From positions 6,935,501-6,999,500 of the forward strand of contig CM053143.1 of NCBI GenBank assembly GCA_028571685.1: DNA of 64,000 bases, in the 5' to 3' direction. Positions 44,980 through 54,850 of this stretch are shown here, in pieces (within the stretch, counting starts at the first letter, position 1; every line of letters starts with the position of its first letter). This DNA is from Heterohyrax brucei. Taxonomy: Eukaryota; Chordata; Mammalia; Hyracoidea; Procaviidae. The notes below the pieces were generated by a model. It was not told where the DNA came from. It did no database searches and saw only the letters and a list, made by a program, of their open reading frames with translations. Position numbers and translations under genes: made by a program.

Positions 44980-45334
44980 ATACGTGTGTGTGTGTATAGC
45001 ATACAAAACCTGTTGCCATTGAGTTGATTCTGACTCATGGCAAACTTATAGGACAGAGTCAAACTGTACTCTATTGTTTCCAACTGGTAGCTAGTAGATT
45101 GGAAACACTGTCTTTTAGATTAGTAGCCAAACTCTTAAGCACTCTGCCACCAGGACTCCCTGTATGTGTGTGTGCGTGTGTGTGTGTATGTATATGTGTG
45201 TGTGTGCACATGCATATGTATGTGTGTGTATGTATATGTGTGTGTACGTATGCGTATGTGTGTGTATGTATACGCACATACGTGTATATATGTATGTATA
45301 CACACACACGTACATGTGTGTGTGAATATGTATA
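44980..45334 (+). repeat. (TG)n microsatellite around a SINE
   Basis: A short TG run (44983-44998) and a long imperfect TG/TA run (45161-45334) flank the SINE at 45003-45160. Open frames in it are composition artefacts. Confidence 0.9.
45003..45160 (-). repeat. AfroSINE, minus strand
   Basis: From CTGTTGCCATTGAGTTGATT to CTCTGCCACCAGGACTCC. Its head abuts the long TG run. Confidence 0.88.
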
Positions 45335-45344
45335 TAATTAGTTC

Positions 45345-45640
45345 AGTTTCTCTAGAGAATCCTAAAATAAGGCTTTTGTACTTTCTCTCCTCTCAGCCTA
45401 GAGTATCTTTTCAGTGCTTTTTCAGAAAAGAATCTTTCCCAAAAATACCTCCCAACCATCCTGTCCAAAATAGCATTCTGTGCCAATTCTATCCTCACCA
45501 TGCTCTTTTTCGTTTAGCACTTATCACTCCTTTATATAATTATTTACATGTCTCTTACATGTTTATTCACTGGTTTGTTTTACACTAGCATGTAAGTCCC
45601 AGAAAAAAAGACTTAGTCTCCCCATTTTGATTGGCCAAAG
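45345..45640 (+). mobile_element. L2 LINE 3' end, plus strand
   Basis: Text such as CATGCTCTTTTTCGTTTAGC, ACTTATCACTCC and ACTAGCATGTAAGTCCC follows the L2 3' end. It is the likely continuation of the L2 at 40964-42900, now 2.4 kb away because of insertions. Confidence 0.7.
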
Positions 45641-45673
45641 TAACTTTTTTTTTTAGGGGAGCTTTGAGTTATT

Positions 45674-46058
45674 TAAAAACCACAACCAAACCTGTTGCCA
45701 TCCTGCTGATTCTGACTCACGGCAGCCCCACGTGTTGCAGGGTAAAACTGCTCTATCAGGTTTTCAAGTCTGATCTTTCGGATGTAGATGGCCAGGCATT
45801 TCTCCCACGGTGCCTGTGGGTGGCATTGAGATACCAACCTTTAGGTTAGTAAACCGAAACCAAACCTGTTGCAACTGAGTTGATTCCAACTCAGAGCAAC
45901 CCTACAGGACACAGCAGAGTTGCCCATAGGGTTTCCAAGGAGTAGCTGGTGGATTCAAACTATTGACTTTTTGGTTAGCAGCCAAGCTCTGTAACCACTG
46001 TGCCAGTAAGGCTCTGTCAGCAGTCAAGGGTTTAACTGTTTGTGCCATCTAGGGCCTC
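45674..46058 (-). repeat. AfroSINE split by another AfroSINE
   Basis: The outer minus-strand copy lies at 45674-45851 and 46012-46058. The missing middle is occupied by a second complete minus-strand SINE (45852-46011). Confidence 0.82.
45852..46011 (-). repeat. Nested AfroSINE, minus strand
   Basis: Complete copy from GAAACCAAACCTGTTGCAAC to AACCACTGTGCCAGTAAGGC, inserted in the head-proximal part of an older SINE. Confidence 0.82.
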
Positions 46059-46204
46059 CTGTTGAACTTTTTGTCCACTTCTTATTTCTTCTTGGAGGTA
46101 GATGTTGCTTCAGAAGGAACAAATTAATTCTATTCAAAAGGTAACTTTCATAGCCAATTCAATTCAAGAGTTTCATGTACAATCATTACTTCCTAGCACA
46201 CATT

Positions 46205-46262
46205 TTAGAAGTTCATCGGTAGCTATGAGTTGGAATCAACTTGAGAGCAATGGGTTTGGTTT
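46205..46262 (+). repeat. SINE tail fragment
   Basis: GCTATGAGTTGGAATCAACT and the TGGGTTTGGTTTTGG tail, with no head. It is followed directly by a complete copy. Confidence 0.75.
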
Positions 46263-46274
46263 TGGTTTGAGGTG

Positions 46275-46440
46275 GTACAAGGTAACTCTCTTGGCATGTG
46301 TTTAAGTGCTACGGCCCCTAACCAAAAGGTCAGCAGTTGAAATCCACCAGGTGCTCCTTGGAAACTCTATGGGGTAGTTCTACTCTGTCTATAGGGTTGC
46401 CACTAGTCAGAAAAGACTTGATGTCAGTGGGCTTGATTTG
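46275..46440 (+). repeat. AfroSINE, plus strand
   Basis: GTGTTTAAGTGCTACGGCCC head zone, CAGCAGTTGAAATCC B-box zone, TGGGCTTGATTTGG tail. Confidence 0.87.
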
Positions 46441-46655
46441 GTTTGGATTGAGTGGTGCAAATAGTTAAGTACTTTGCTTTTAACCAGAAGGATGATGATT
46501 CAAATCTACTCAGAAATGCCTTAGAAGAAAGGCCTGGTGACTTTCTTCTGAAAGTATGTAGCCTTGCAAACCTTATGGACTGCAGCTTTCTTGTAGAACA
46601 CATGAGATCACCATGAGTTGGAAGTGGACAAGATGGCAACTGGTTTTGTTTTGGC
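46441..46655 (+). repeat. AfroSINE, plus strand, longer variant
   Basis: GGATTGAGTGGTGCAAATAG head, GAAGAAAGGCCTGGTGACTT middle and CAAGATGGCAACTGG tail. Tandem with the previous copy. Confidence 0.82.
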
Positions 46656-46829
46656 AACATACTTGTTAAAAAAAAGCTATTTAAAGACTGTTAGATATTA
46701 TGTCATTTTGTGGCAGTTACTCCCTGCACCTTATCCACCCAACTGTGGTAAAAGGAGACTTTCATAATGTATTTCTCATGACAGTTTATTAATTTGCTTC
46801 AAATTTTGGATCAGCCACTTTCTACTGTG

Positions 46830-47140
46830 GCAAGATCATGGGCTCTGTCATCAAAGACAATAGACCTGAATCCTGTAGCTGACCTGAATCCTTGATCTGT
46901 CACTGAAATACCAAATGACCTTGGCCAGTTACTAACATCTCAGAGACCCATTTTCTTGGTCTCTAAAAATGAGAATAGCAATGGTATCTTTACTAGGATG
47001 ATAGAATGATTGAGATCACATGTATACAAAATAGTTTTAAAAAGTTTAAATGGTATACAAAGGTTAGCTGTTGCTAATATTTGTCTAGGGCATAGGTGGT
47101 GCTCAAAGCATCTTTAATGATGGATGAGTGAAGTCATATT
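46830..47140 (+). repeat. MIR SINE, plus strand
   Basis: Follows the MIR consensus order: ATCATGGGCTCTG start, AATGACCTTGGCCAGTTACT core, CTCTAAAAATGAGAATAGC, and the GCTGTTGCTAATATT 3' part. A mammal-wide relic and one of the oldest elements here. Confidence 0.75.
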
Positions 47141-47441
47141 GCTTTTATTCCATTTGAAAACTTGAAAATAATATGCTGACTTAAGGTAGGGTTAGCCCAG
47201 GAAAAATAAAGGACTGGTTTATTGAAAGTCTCTTATCCTTTGTCAGTCCTTATTGCTGTTGATCGCACAGTGCTATTTAAAATGATCCAGGACAAACCTG
47301 ACGTGAGACGCAATATTTATTTGCCAGATCTGTGAATTCTCTAGGAAAAATGAGATTATACTCACATACACATACATAGACACATTTATTTGCATATTTT
47401 TCAACTTTCATCCCTTTAAGATATACATCATTCTCTCTATC

Positions 47442-47746
47442 TGTTTTAGTTATCTAAAGCTTCTGTGGTGCAGGGACACTGGTCTTTTTGAAAGGATGTG
47501 CTCAAGCTCCCAGCACTGCTGCTCGAAGGTATGAGGTCCCCAAATCTCAGCCTGCCTCCCCCTTTTTTATATTCCAAGAGGCTGCCCCAAGCCACAAGAT
47601 AATCCGACACATTAAAATCCTGTCCCACCAGTCAACTGCAGCACATTCACCACCATTAACATCATAGAGGCAGCAATCTCAGCATAGAGGAGAATCACAC
47701 AGTATCAGGAACAGAGTTTTTGGGGAACACAATTAAATACATGACA
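47442..47746 (-). repeat. MaLR (MLT1-like) LTR, reduced
   Basis: Same edges as the family (TGTTTTAGTTATCTAAAGC at one end, GGGGAACACAATTAAATAC at the other) but only about 305 bp long. A fossil solo LTR. Confidence 0.65.
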
Positions 47747-48994
47747 CAATCTATCCATTTATCATTTATGTTAAGTCACTGGTCAACTCACAGAACAAGT
47801 TAAACAAGCAGACAGACAAAAACTCAAAACTAAGCTGACTAAAACAGACTTAACGTGTTTCTGTTGAAATTTCTAGTCACCATCAGGCAGAAGAAATGGA
47901 CTACACCTTCCTCTTCTGTATTTGGTCTGCTTTTGTTGTCAGTGATGGGCTCACCCTGTCCTACTTTTCTCCCACCTGCATTCTTTACTACAGGGCTCTC
48001 TTCTGATTTACTGCTTTTTGTAAGCTCACTGCTATCTATCACTCTGACAGAGAATGCAAGCCACTATTTGTCAAAAATCAATTCAAGTTATTTTGACAAA
48101 TGTCAATCCTTCTTCTCTGAAATTTCGCAAACACGCACCACAAACACACAGTTTTCAGAATCTGAGAAATACATTCGGTCTGCAGTAGCTAGGAACCCAG
48201 AATACTAAATCACAGTCCTTTGTGATTCACTCTCAAGCAGATGCAAACTGCTTGTAAATTTCATCTGCAAGCCATAGCAGTTTCCAGCATCACTGAAAAA
48301 AAGAAAGAAAAGAAATCAAGGAGTTGAGGTAGGCAATCGCAGGACAGAGTCGCAAACTACCAGGGTTGCCGAAGGCCCTACACAACTGTTGCTGAAGGCC
48401 CTACAAGACTTCCACATCAACCACACAGAGAGGCAGAACAGGGCCTGGATGGGATGGAAACCAGTAAACAATTACGTCACAGCAATTTGCAGACTGACAT
48501 GGCAAGATACTGAAATCATATTTGTCTCCACCTTGAACTTGATCTAAAAGATGATGGGAATCTTTGCAAGAAAGCAGGAATTCTGAACTGATCAGTAATA
48601 GAGTTTGAACCACCTCTTCAGAAGAGCTTTAGCACATTAATGGCTGAGATACACTGCGCTGAGAGAGCTGAGCCAGATGCACTTGAAATCCTTCACTTCA
48701 TTTTACTTTCTCCTTTTCAGCCAGGATGGACGTAGACGTCCTGTTTTTTCAAATGGTAATATACAGCAAACCTCTGTTATTCTAGCTTCTAACTAAGTCA
48801 AGGCCTGAGACTTCTTTTCATTGGTGGCACATAGGTGTTGCAGAATAGTGAAAAGGATCCTTAACTATGTCAGCACACCGATTGCTCTCAGGGAGTATCT
48901 GAAAATAGCACTGAAAACTTTGATGAGTTTTCTTTGTGTAAAAGTCCCCAGAGTAAGTAAAAGTTCATCTTACACATCATATTTAGATGCATAT
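47747..48994. other. Unassigned non-repeat DNA
   Basis: About 1.25 kb with no recognised repeat. It holds a local duplicate GAAGGCCCTACA (about 48371 and 48395) and the splice-like segment at 48721-48755. Confidence 0.4.
48721..48755 (+). other. Splice-like segment with an ATG (35 nt)
   Basis: A strong pyrimidine tract ends CTCCTTTTCAG at 48720 and a GTAATA donor-like site follows at 48756. The enclosed bases hold an ATG at 48726-48728 reading MDVDVLFFQM. Too short to judge; it may be chance. Confidence 0.15.
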
Positions 48995-49022
48995 ACTCGA
49001 CGGCACTTGGCTTGGCTTGGCT
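48995..49022 (+). repeat. SINE tail-only fragment
   Basis: Twenty-eight bases: CTCGACGGCACTTGGCTTGG plus two more tail units. No head, body or clear target duplication. Confidence 0.75.
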
Positions 49023-49152
49023 TCTCCAAAACATGTGAAATGAGTAGAAGGCCATAGTTCATTGCAGAATTATGAGAGTACTCATAACAAATGCTGCCAT
49101 CTTCACCCTCTGCCATGTTGTCCTCCTTGGGATGAAAGTGTTGTAGAGGAGA

Positions 49153-50195
49153 TGTTTTAGTAAGCCAGTGCTGCTCTAACAGAAATATCACAGAGTATGT
49201 TGCCAAAATTGAAGCCGGGTTTGTCCTGCCTGTCACTGTAGTTGAAAATTCAGAGACAGTGTGGGGTTTAAGGAATGATTTATTGGCAGACTTGCTAGCA
49301 GTCTGGGAGACAATGAGCCAAGAGCTATCCCCCTGGCTTACATTTCTAGTGGCTTTTATAGCCAGAATTCAAAAGGAAGGGGATCTGTCACAGAACAATA
49401 GTCAAGAATCACAAGATTTTGTTACATCATGAGATTTCATTACATCTAACAAACAGTGTGAATTGCCCAAATGTTTGTCAAGGATAATCAGAGTAAACCC
49501 AAAAGTTTGTCACAGGATAATCAAACAGAGTAAACCATCCAAAAAATTTTTACCTCTTTCTGAGCTCTTAATCAACTCTCTATTCCCAGGGATAGGGAAA
49601 GGAAGAGATAGGGCGAGGAATGAAGACCTGTTAATCCAGTCACTAAGGCAGCAAATAGAATGTAGCTTAATAGCTTAAGTGACCTTTGTTACGCTTTTAC
49701 ATTTACCATCAAGTGGATGGCTTTAACAAAGGAAAGTTTATTCTTAGACAGTCCAGTAGGCTACAAGTCCAAATTTAGGATGTCTGCTCCGGGAAAATGC
49801 TTTCCCCCTTGTCCGCTCTGGAAGAAAGTCCTTGTGTTGCATCAGTCTTTTTCCAGGAAGCATCTTGGCACAAGACCCTCAGGTCTGAAGGATGCACTTT
49901 TTTCTTGGTGCTGTTTTTTTGATGGTGTAAGGTTCCCAATTCTCTGCTTTCTTCCCTTTCCTTTTATCTCTTGTGGGATGAAAGGATTAAGGGTGGTGCA
50001 AGCCATATTCCAGGGAAACTCCCCTTACAGTGGAACAGGGAGGTGATCCTATGAAGGGATTTACAGTCCCACCCTAATCCTTTAATGCATAACATAGCAA
50101 AATCACAAAATGTGGGACAATCATAAAATATTGGGAATCCTGACCCAGCCACATGGCTATACATATTTTGGGGGGACACAATTCAATCCATGACA
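49153..50195 (-). repeat. MaLR (MLT1-like) LTR split by another LTR
   Basis: The MaLR-like LTR occupies 49153-49197 and 49712-50195. Its text is continuous across the inner LTR (CACAGAGT joins GGATGGCTTTAAC). Flanking GGAGA and GGAGG resemble a 5-base duplication. Confidence 0.8.
49198..49711 (-). repeat. Solo LTR, family X (class I-like), inside the MaLR LTR
   Basis: 514 bp with TG..CA edges (TGTTGCCAAAATTGAAGCC to TTTACCATCA). Near-identical 4-base flanks AGTA and AGTG suit a class I element. The polyadenylation signal is reversed as TTTATTGG. Related copies lie at 51039 and 54225. Confidence 0.75.
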
Positions 50196-50786
50196 GGAGG
50201 TAATTATCTGGTTCCCATGATCATGCCAGATGAAAACTGAGTACCATGTAAACAGGACTATTGTGTTTCTAAACCACCAAGGAAAGAATCTGGTCTTTCT
50301 GTGGCTTGATTAGAATGTTAAAATTGGGCTTAGGCTCAAATGATGGGATACAAAAGCTGATGTTTTAAGATGTGATTTAATTAATCAAACCCAAGAACAT
50401 TCACTGCATGTCTAGCTGGTGCCAAGGCCCTGTTCTAGGCTTGGGGGACAAGCAGACATTGTTGCTGCTCTCTTGGAGCTCAGAAACCACTGCTTCAGAT
50501 AAATCTGTTGATGCTAGGAACCGAGTGATTGAAGGAGCTATCCTTGCTGCCTTATTGTTGTCTTTGTTCAAGTATAATTTGAGGAAATTTAGAGATTATA
50601 ATGGTAGACTGCCTGTTAGCTGTATCCAAGTACTTAACCGTTATGCTGCCATTGCTCCTCGACGCCTAAGTGGAAGAGAAAAAAAAAATTGATACTTATT
50701 TGAAAGAAATGACAGTATTTTTTCTTTTCTTGCAAAACTCTAATGATATATTACTGTTAAGAGATTTCAACTTGGTAGAGCCTTAT
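50196..50786 (-). other. Mostly unassigned, with an L2 3' end relic
   Basis: At about 50390-50510 the text GGCCCTGTTCTAGGCTTGGG is the reversed L2 3' end. The rest is unassigned; 50590-50670 may be a worn SINE. Confidence 0.45.
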
Positions 50787-50943
50787 TAGAGCCTTGGTGG
50801 CACAGTAGTTACGAGCTCAAGCTGCTAACCAAAAGGTTGGCAGTTTGGACGCACCCGCTGCTGCTTGGAAACCTTATGGAGAAGTTCTGCTCTGTCCTGT
50901 GGGGTCGCTGTCAGTCAGAATCTACTCAGCGGCAATGAATTTA
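50787..50943 (+). repeat. AfroSINE, plus strand
   Basis: AGAGCCTTGGTGGCACAGTA head, TTGGCAGTTTGGACGC B-box zone, CTACTCAGCGGCAATG tail. Confidence 0.9.
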
Positions 50944-51038
50944 GCATCTTGCTATTACAGAAGACTTAATTCCTCCATCACTGGGCATTTTGGGAAAAAA
51001 GTCATCTAGTTGTGCTTGATATTTGGTTTAACACAAAT

Positions 51039-51413
51039 GTCATGTTTTGTGTCTCGTGTCCTCCAGTCTTCTGTGAATTCAGAGATGCAGAAAAAGGTTC
51101 AAAATACACTTTATTAACATGCAGCCTTGGGGAACAGTGAGAATAGTTTCTCCAAGACTGTCCTACTTGGGTTACAATTCCAGCAGCTTTTATTGCAAGA
51201 TTATAAAGGGATTTGCATCTGGACAATGTCAGACCTTGTCACAGGATAGAAAAGAGTCACAAGATTCCTTTACATCTTATCCAACAATGTAAATTACCCC
51301 AAATCATTACCTCCCTGAAGTTTTGAAATAATCAATCTGCTATCCCAGAAACAGGACAACGCATGCAAACCTGCTGATCCGGTTCAGCAGGTGACCTTTA
51401 CGCATTAACACCC
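51039..51413 (-). repeat. LTR of family X, diverged
   Basis: Shares with the 49-kb and 54-kb copies the order AATTCAGAGA, reversed polyadenylation signal, CTTTTAT..CAAGATT and GTCACAAGATTCCTTTACAT. The edges are approximate. A fossil. Confidence 0.6.
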
Positions 51414-51459
51414 GAAGTACTGAAATAAATATGCCCTCAATCTTTGTTTACAAAGTCCA

Positions 51460-51530
51460 TATCTGGGCTCTATAGGGTTGCTGTGAGTTAGAATTGACTC
51501 GATGGCAGTAGGTTTGTTTTGATTTTGTTT
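51460..51530 (+). repeat. SINE tail fragment
   Basis: CTATAGGGTTGCTGTGAGTT through GGCAGTAGGTTTG; 5' part absent. Confidence 0.75.
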
Positions 51531-51599
51531 ATAGGGGGCAAATGGCCAAGAAACTTACCTACTTCAGCTACTAGAGCAGTACACATTCATTGGCTAACC

Positions 51600-51792
51600 A
51601 AACCAAGCCAAGCCAAGCCAAGCCAAGCCAAACCAAACCAAACTCATTGTATTGAGTTGATTCTGACTCATAGTGACCCTATATAACAGAGTGGATCTGT
51701 CCCCTAGGTCTTCAAGGAGTAGTTGATGGAGTCCAACTGTTGGCATTTTGGTTAGCAGCTGAAAGCTTAACCATTGTGTCTCCAAGGCTCCA
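51600..51792 (-). repeat. AfroSINE with (AAGCC)n tail, minus strand
   Basis: The 3' tail, at the left, is an array of AAGCC/AAACC units (about 51600-51640), the reverse of the CTTGG/TTTGG tail units of the SINE. The body runs to CATTGTGTCTCCAAGGCTCC. Confidence 0.9.
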
Positions 51793-52121
51793 ACACTAGT
51801 TAAAACTCAAGGAGACGTGAACAGTAGTCGGTATGCACATTGTATTCTAGGGTAGCACGATGACATAGAGCAAGACATGATGTCAGACCTGGCAGAAGGA
51901 TCTCGACCTTTGGACATAGACTTGTTAAACTGTTTGATAAGCTCCAACCATCCCCTGTTGTGATCAGAGAAAGCACAGAAGTAGTTACATGATAAGGCTC
52001 AATCTTGGGTCCATCCATATTCTGTGAGCTCGGGGTTGAGGCCTGTGAAGCATTAGCCTTTACTCTGGGACTTGGTGTTCATGTTTTGTAATAATGGTAT
52101 ATATAAATGTGGCAAAAGAGC
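51793..52121. other. Unassigned DNA
   Basis: No repeat or gene recognised. Confidence 0.35.
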
Positions 52122-52233
52122 ACCAGGGTTTGTCACACAGCCTTGAAGATCCTATGGAGTACTTATACTCTGCACATCCGGGGGGGGGGGTGGGTTCTTG
52201 AGTCAAAATTAACTCAGTGACAGTTAACAACAA
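52122..52233 (+). repeat. AfroSINE, plus strand, partial
   Basis: The body and tail lack the head. A run of ten Gs (52182-52191) lies within it. The tail reads TTAACTCAGTGACAGTTAAC. Confidence 0.7.
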
Positions 52234-52354
52234 AAACAGTATTAAAGAAATGCCAACTTTTCTGAACCTCTCAAATTTTTTCCCAAAATTTCATTAAGAG
52301 TTTTCTGAAAAACAAAAGAAGTAACGTCTGTGGCAAAAACTGGATTAACAGTGG

Positions 52355-52440
52355 GACCTTCTTATCCAAACCCTGTTTTTTTGTATCCTTCACATGTTTA
52401 TCATTTTGTATTGTGGGGGCCTGCATGTTTTTGTGACACA
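52355..52440 (+). mobile_element. Possible RTE 5' end fragment
   Basis: TTATCATTTTGTATTGTGGG and GGCCTGCATGTTTTTG match the start of the long RTE at 17731. The sequence beyond about 52440 does not follow it. Confidence 0.45.
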
Positions 52441-52906
52441 TTAAAATGGAGAGTCATTAGGACTGAACTCAGTAAACTAAGAAAAAATGAGGTAAAGGAA
52501 ACAGCTGGGAAAGAACTTTGCATGTGGACATTGGCACATGGAACAGACTGTAAAAAATGTACCAGAGATCTACAAAGGTTTTAAGGGAATTGTACTACCA
52601 AAGAAATGCATGTCTAGTTTACAAGTTTGTTATTGTTTAACCCTGAAATAGTTTCAGAGTAGGACATACTTTCTAACACCTGCTTTAGGTTTTGCCGCAG
52701 TAGATAACTGATGTGAAATGACATCCTATGATGCAAAGCAGATCCTTACATGACATGGGAATTATTCTCAGAGAGCAAAACCAGGGGTCACCAGTTAGGA
52801 TAACCAGGCACTTACTTTACTACCACGGCAATGTTTTCTGATTGTCTGCCCGACAGGATTTGATAATTCTCATGGATTGGTGACTTCTGAAAGAACTCTG
52901 GTGACA
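52441..52906. other. Unassigned DNA
   Basis: No repeat or gene recognised. Confidence 0.35.
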
Positions 52907-53058
52907 CAGGAAACCCTGGTAGCTAGCACTTAAGTGCTATGGCTGCTAACCAAAAAGTTAGCAGTTCAAATCCTCCAGGCACCCCTTGGAAACTCTATAG
53001 AACAGCCCTATGGGATCACTATGAGTCAGAATCCACTCAGGGGCAATTGGTTTCATTT
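52907..53058 (+). repeat. AfroSINE, plus strand
   Basis: GAAACCCTGGTAGCTAGCAC head, AGCAGTTCAAATCC B-box zone, CCACTCAGGGGCAATTGG tail. Confidence 0.9.
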
Positions 53059-53059
53059 T

Positions 53060-53768
53060 CTTTCTGGTAACACAGTGGTTACATATTTGGCTGTTAACTG
53101 GGTGGTTAGTGGTTGGAACCCACAAGTTGCCTGGGGAGGAAGACATAGCCAACTGCTTCTGTGAAGGTTAGAGCTTAGGAAAGACTATGGGGCAGTTCTA
53201 CCATGTCTTATATGAGGGAACACTGTCCCTGATATTCAGGGAGGTCACTGAGAGGACTCTGCCCCTGAAATTCAGGGAGGTCATCTTATCCAATGATCAG
53301 ACCTCCCATTAGCTGAATACAATCTGGTATGCCATACCTGATATAACCATAAAACCATAAATAACTTTACGCTTGCCACTCTATCCTCCTAATCAAAGCC
53401 TTCCCTTATCAAAATCTTGACCATAAATAAACCTTACCCCTCCCCTTTCTAATCAACACTTCTTCCTTATCAGACCATAAATCCCATAACCAGAATTTCT
53501 TGCTACCCCTCTTCTCTTTCTTTCCTTATCTAACCATGAACCCCCCTCACCCCATACTACCTCATCAAAACTTTAAAACAGTAACAAACTTGCCCTACTG
53601 GGGAGAGGGGGACTGAGCCACTCTCAGCTTAGGCCCCACTCCCTTTCTCTTCGAATAACTTCACTGGACCCTTGAACTGGTGTGTCTCTGCCTCTGTTTT
53701 GGCCCACCATCTCCCCAACACTATGACATCACTATGAGTTAGAACTGGCTTGAAGGCAAAAGGCTTTA
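53060..53768 (+). repeat. AfroSINE split by a solo retroviral LTR
   Basis: SINE halves at 53060-53212 and 53721-53768 join in the middle of the CTACCATGTCTTAT / CATCACTATGAGTT body. Longer variant. Confidence 0.85.
53213..53720 (+). repeat. Solo LTR of the class I retrovirus family at 5.5 kb
   Basis: 508 bp, TG..CA edges (TGAGGGAACACTGTCCC to CATCTCCCCAACA), similar to the left LTR of the provirus over most of its length, including the CAAAGCC..CTTATCA and CAACACTTCTTCCTTATCAG blocks. It has no internal region, so recombination between LTRs probably removed it. Confidence 0.82.
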
Positions 53769-53828
53769 GTGACCTCTGTGTGTTTCTTATCCTCCCTTCT
53801 AAATGGGAGTTTTATTATGGTTATTGTC

Positions 53829-54850
53829 TGTCATGGACTGAAAGTGTTCCCTGAAAGATGTGTAACAATTTGGCTGTGCCATAATTCCTGTTATTGTGTG
53901 ATGTTCCTCCATGTTGGAAATCCTGCCTCTATGATGTTAATGAGTGTGGATGGGCAGCAGTTATATTTGTAAAGCAGGATTCAATGTGTAAGTTTCTTTT
54001 GTGCCTCAAGGCAGTCTCTAGAGCCATAAAGGGAAAAGTCTGACAGAGAGATCTGGGAACCTCACACCATCCAGCAAGCAGCACTGGGAGAAAAGTGTAT
54101 CCTTCATACCTGAGGTTCCTGGGCTGAGATGCTCCCTGACTAAAGACTGATGCAACACAACAACCTTTCTCCAGAGCCAGCAAGGAAGACTTCCCCTGGA
54201 GCAGACATCCTGAATTTGGACATGTGTTGTCAAATTGAAATCAAGTTTGTTCTGCCTGTCGCTGTAGCCAAAAATTCAGAGACTGTGTGGGATTCAAGGA
54301 ATAATTTATTGCAGATTTGCTAACAATCTGGGAGACAGCAGTCAAACGCCGTCCCAGTTTGGATTACATTTCTAGTGGCTTTTATAGCCAAAATTCAAAG
54401 GTGTAGGAGTTTGTAACAGAACAATAATTGGGAGTCACAAGATTTCATTACATCATAAAGTTTCATTACATCTAATAAACAATGTGAATTACCCAAAATT
54501 TCATTATCTTTCTCTGAGGTCTTAATTAACTCTGTATCTTCAGAAATAGGAGGAGGAAGAGATAGGGAGAGAAATGTAGACCTACTATTCCAGTCTGAGG
54601 GTAGTAATTCAGGCAAGAGAGAGAACTGGGAAAGGAAGAGGTAGGGAAAGAAATACAGACCTGCTAGTCTGGTCTGAGGGTGGTTGCTAAGGCAGAACGT
54701 AGACTGTAGCTTAATAACCTAAGTGACCTTTGTTAGGCCTTTATATTTACCATCACTTAAAGCCTACCAGAATGTGTAAGAATAAACCTTCCTCTGCTAA
54801 AGCCATCCACTGATGCTATCCTTGTTAGAGAGGCACTAGCTGATAAAACA
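53829..54850 (+). repeat. MaLR (MLT1-like) LTR, plus strand, split by an LTR of family X
   Basis: Outer LTR at 53829-54224 and 54756-54850: starts TGTCATGGACTGAAAGTG, has a GATGCTCCCTGACTAAAG zone, and ends ACTAGCTGATAAAACA. A fossil solo LTR. Confidence 0.8.
54225..54755 (-). repeat. Solo LTR, family X, inside the plus-strand MaLR LTR
   Basis: Same family and length class as 49198-49711 (TGTTGTCAAATTGAAATC to TATTTACCATCA), with a short internal duplication of the GGAAGAGATAGGGA text near 54553 and 54634. Confidence 0.78.

Noticed and set aside
45071-45588. Several overlapping frames rich in Val, Cys, Tyr, His and Thr
   Set aside because: Products of the TG/CA microsatellite, which keeps frames open on both strands.
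52182-52191. Run of ten Gs as a functional site
   Set aside because: A single homopolymer inside a worn SINE, more likely slippage or a base-calling limit than a functional element.
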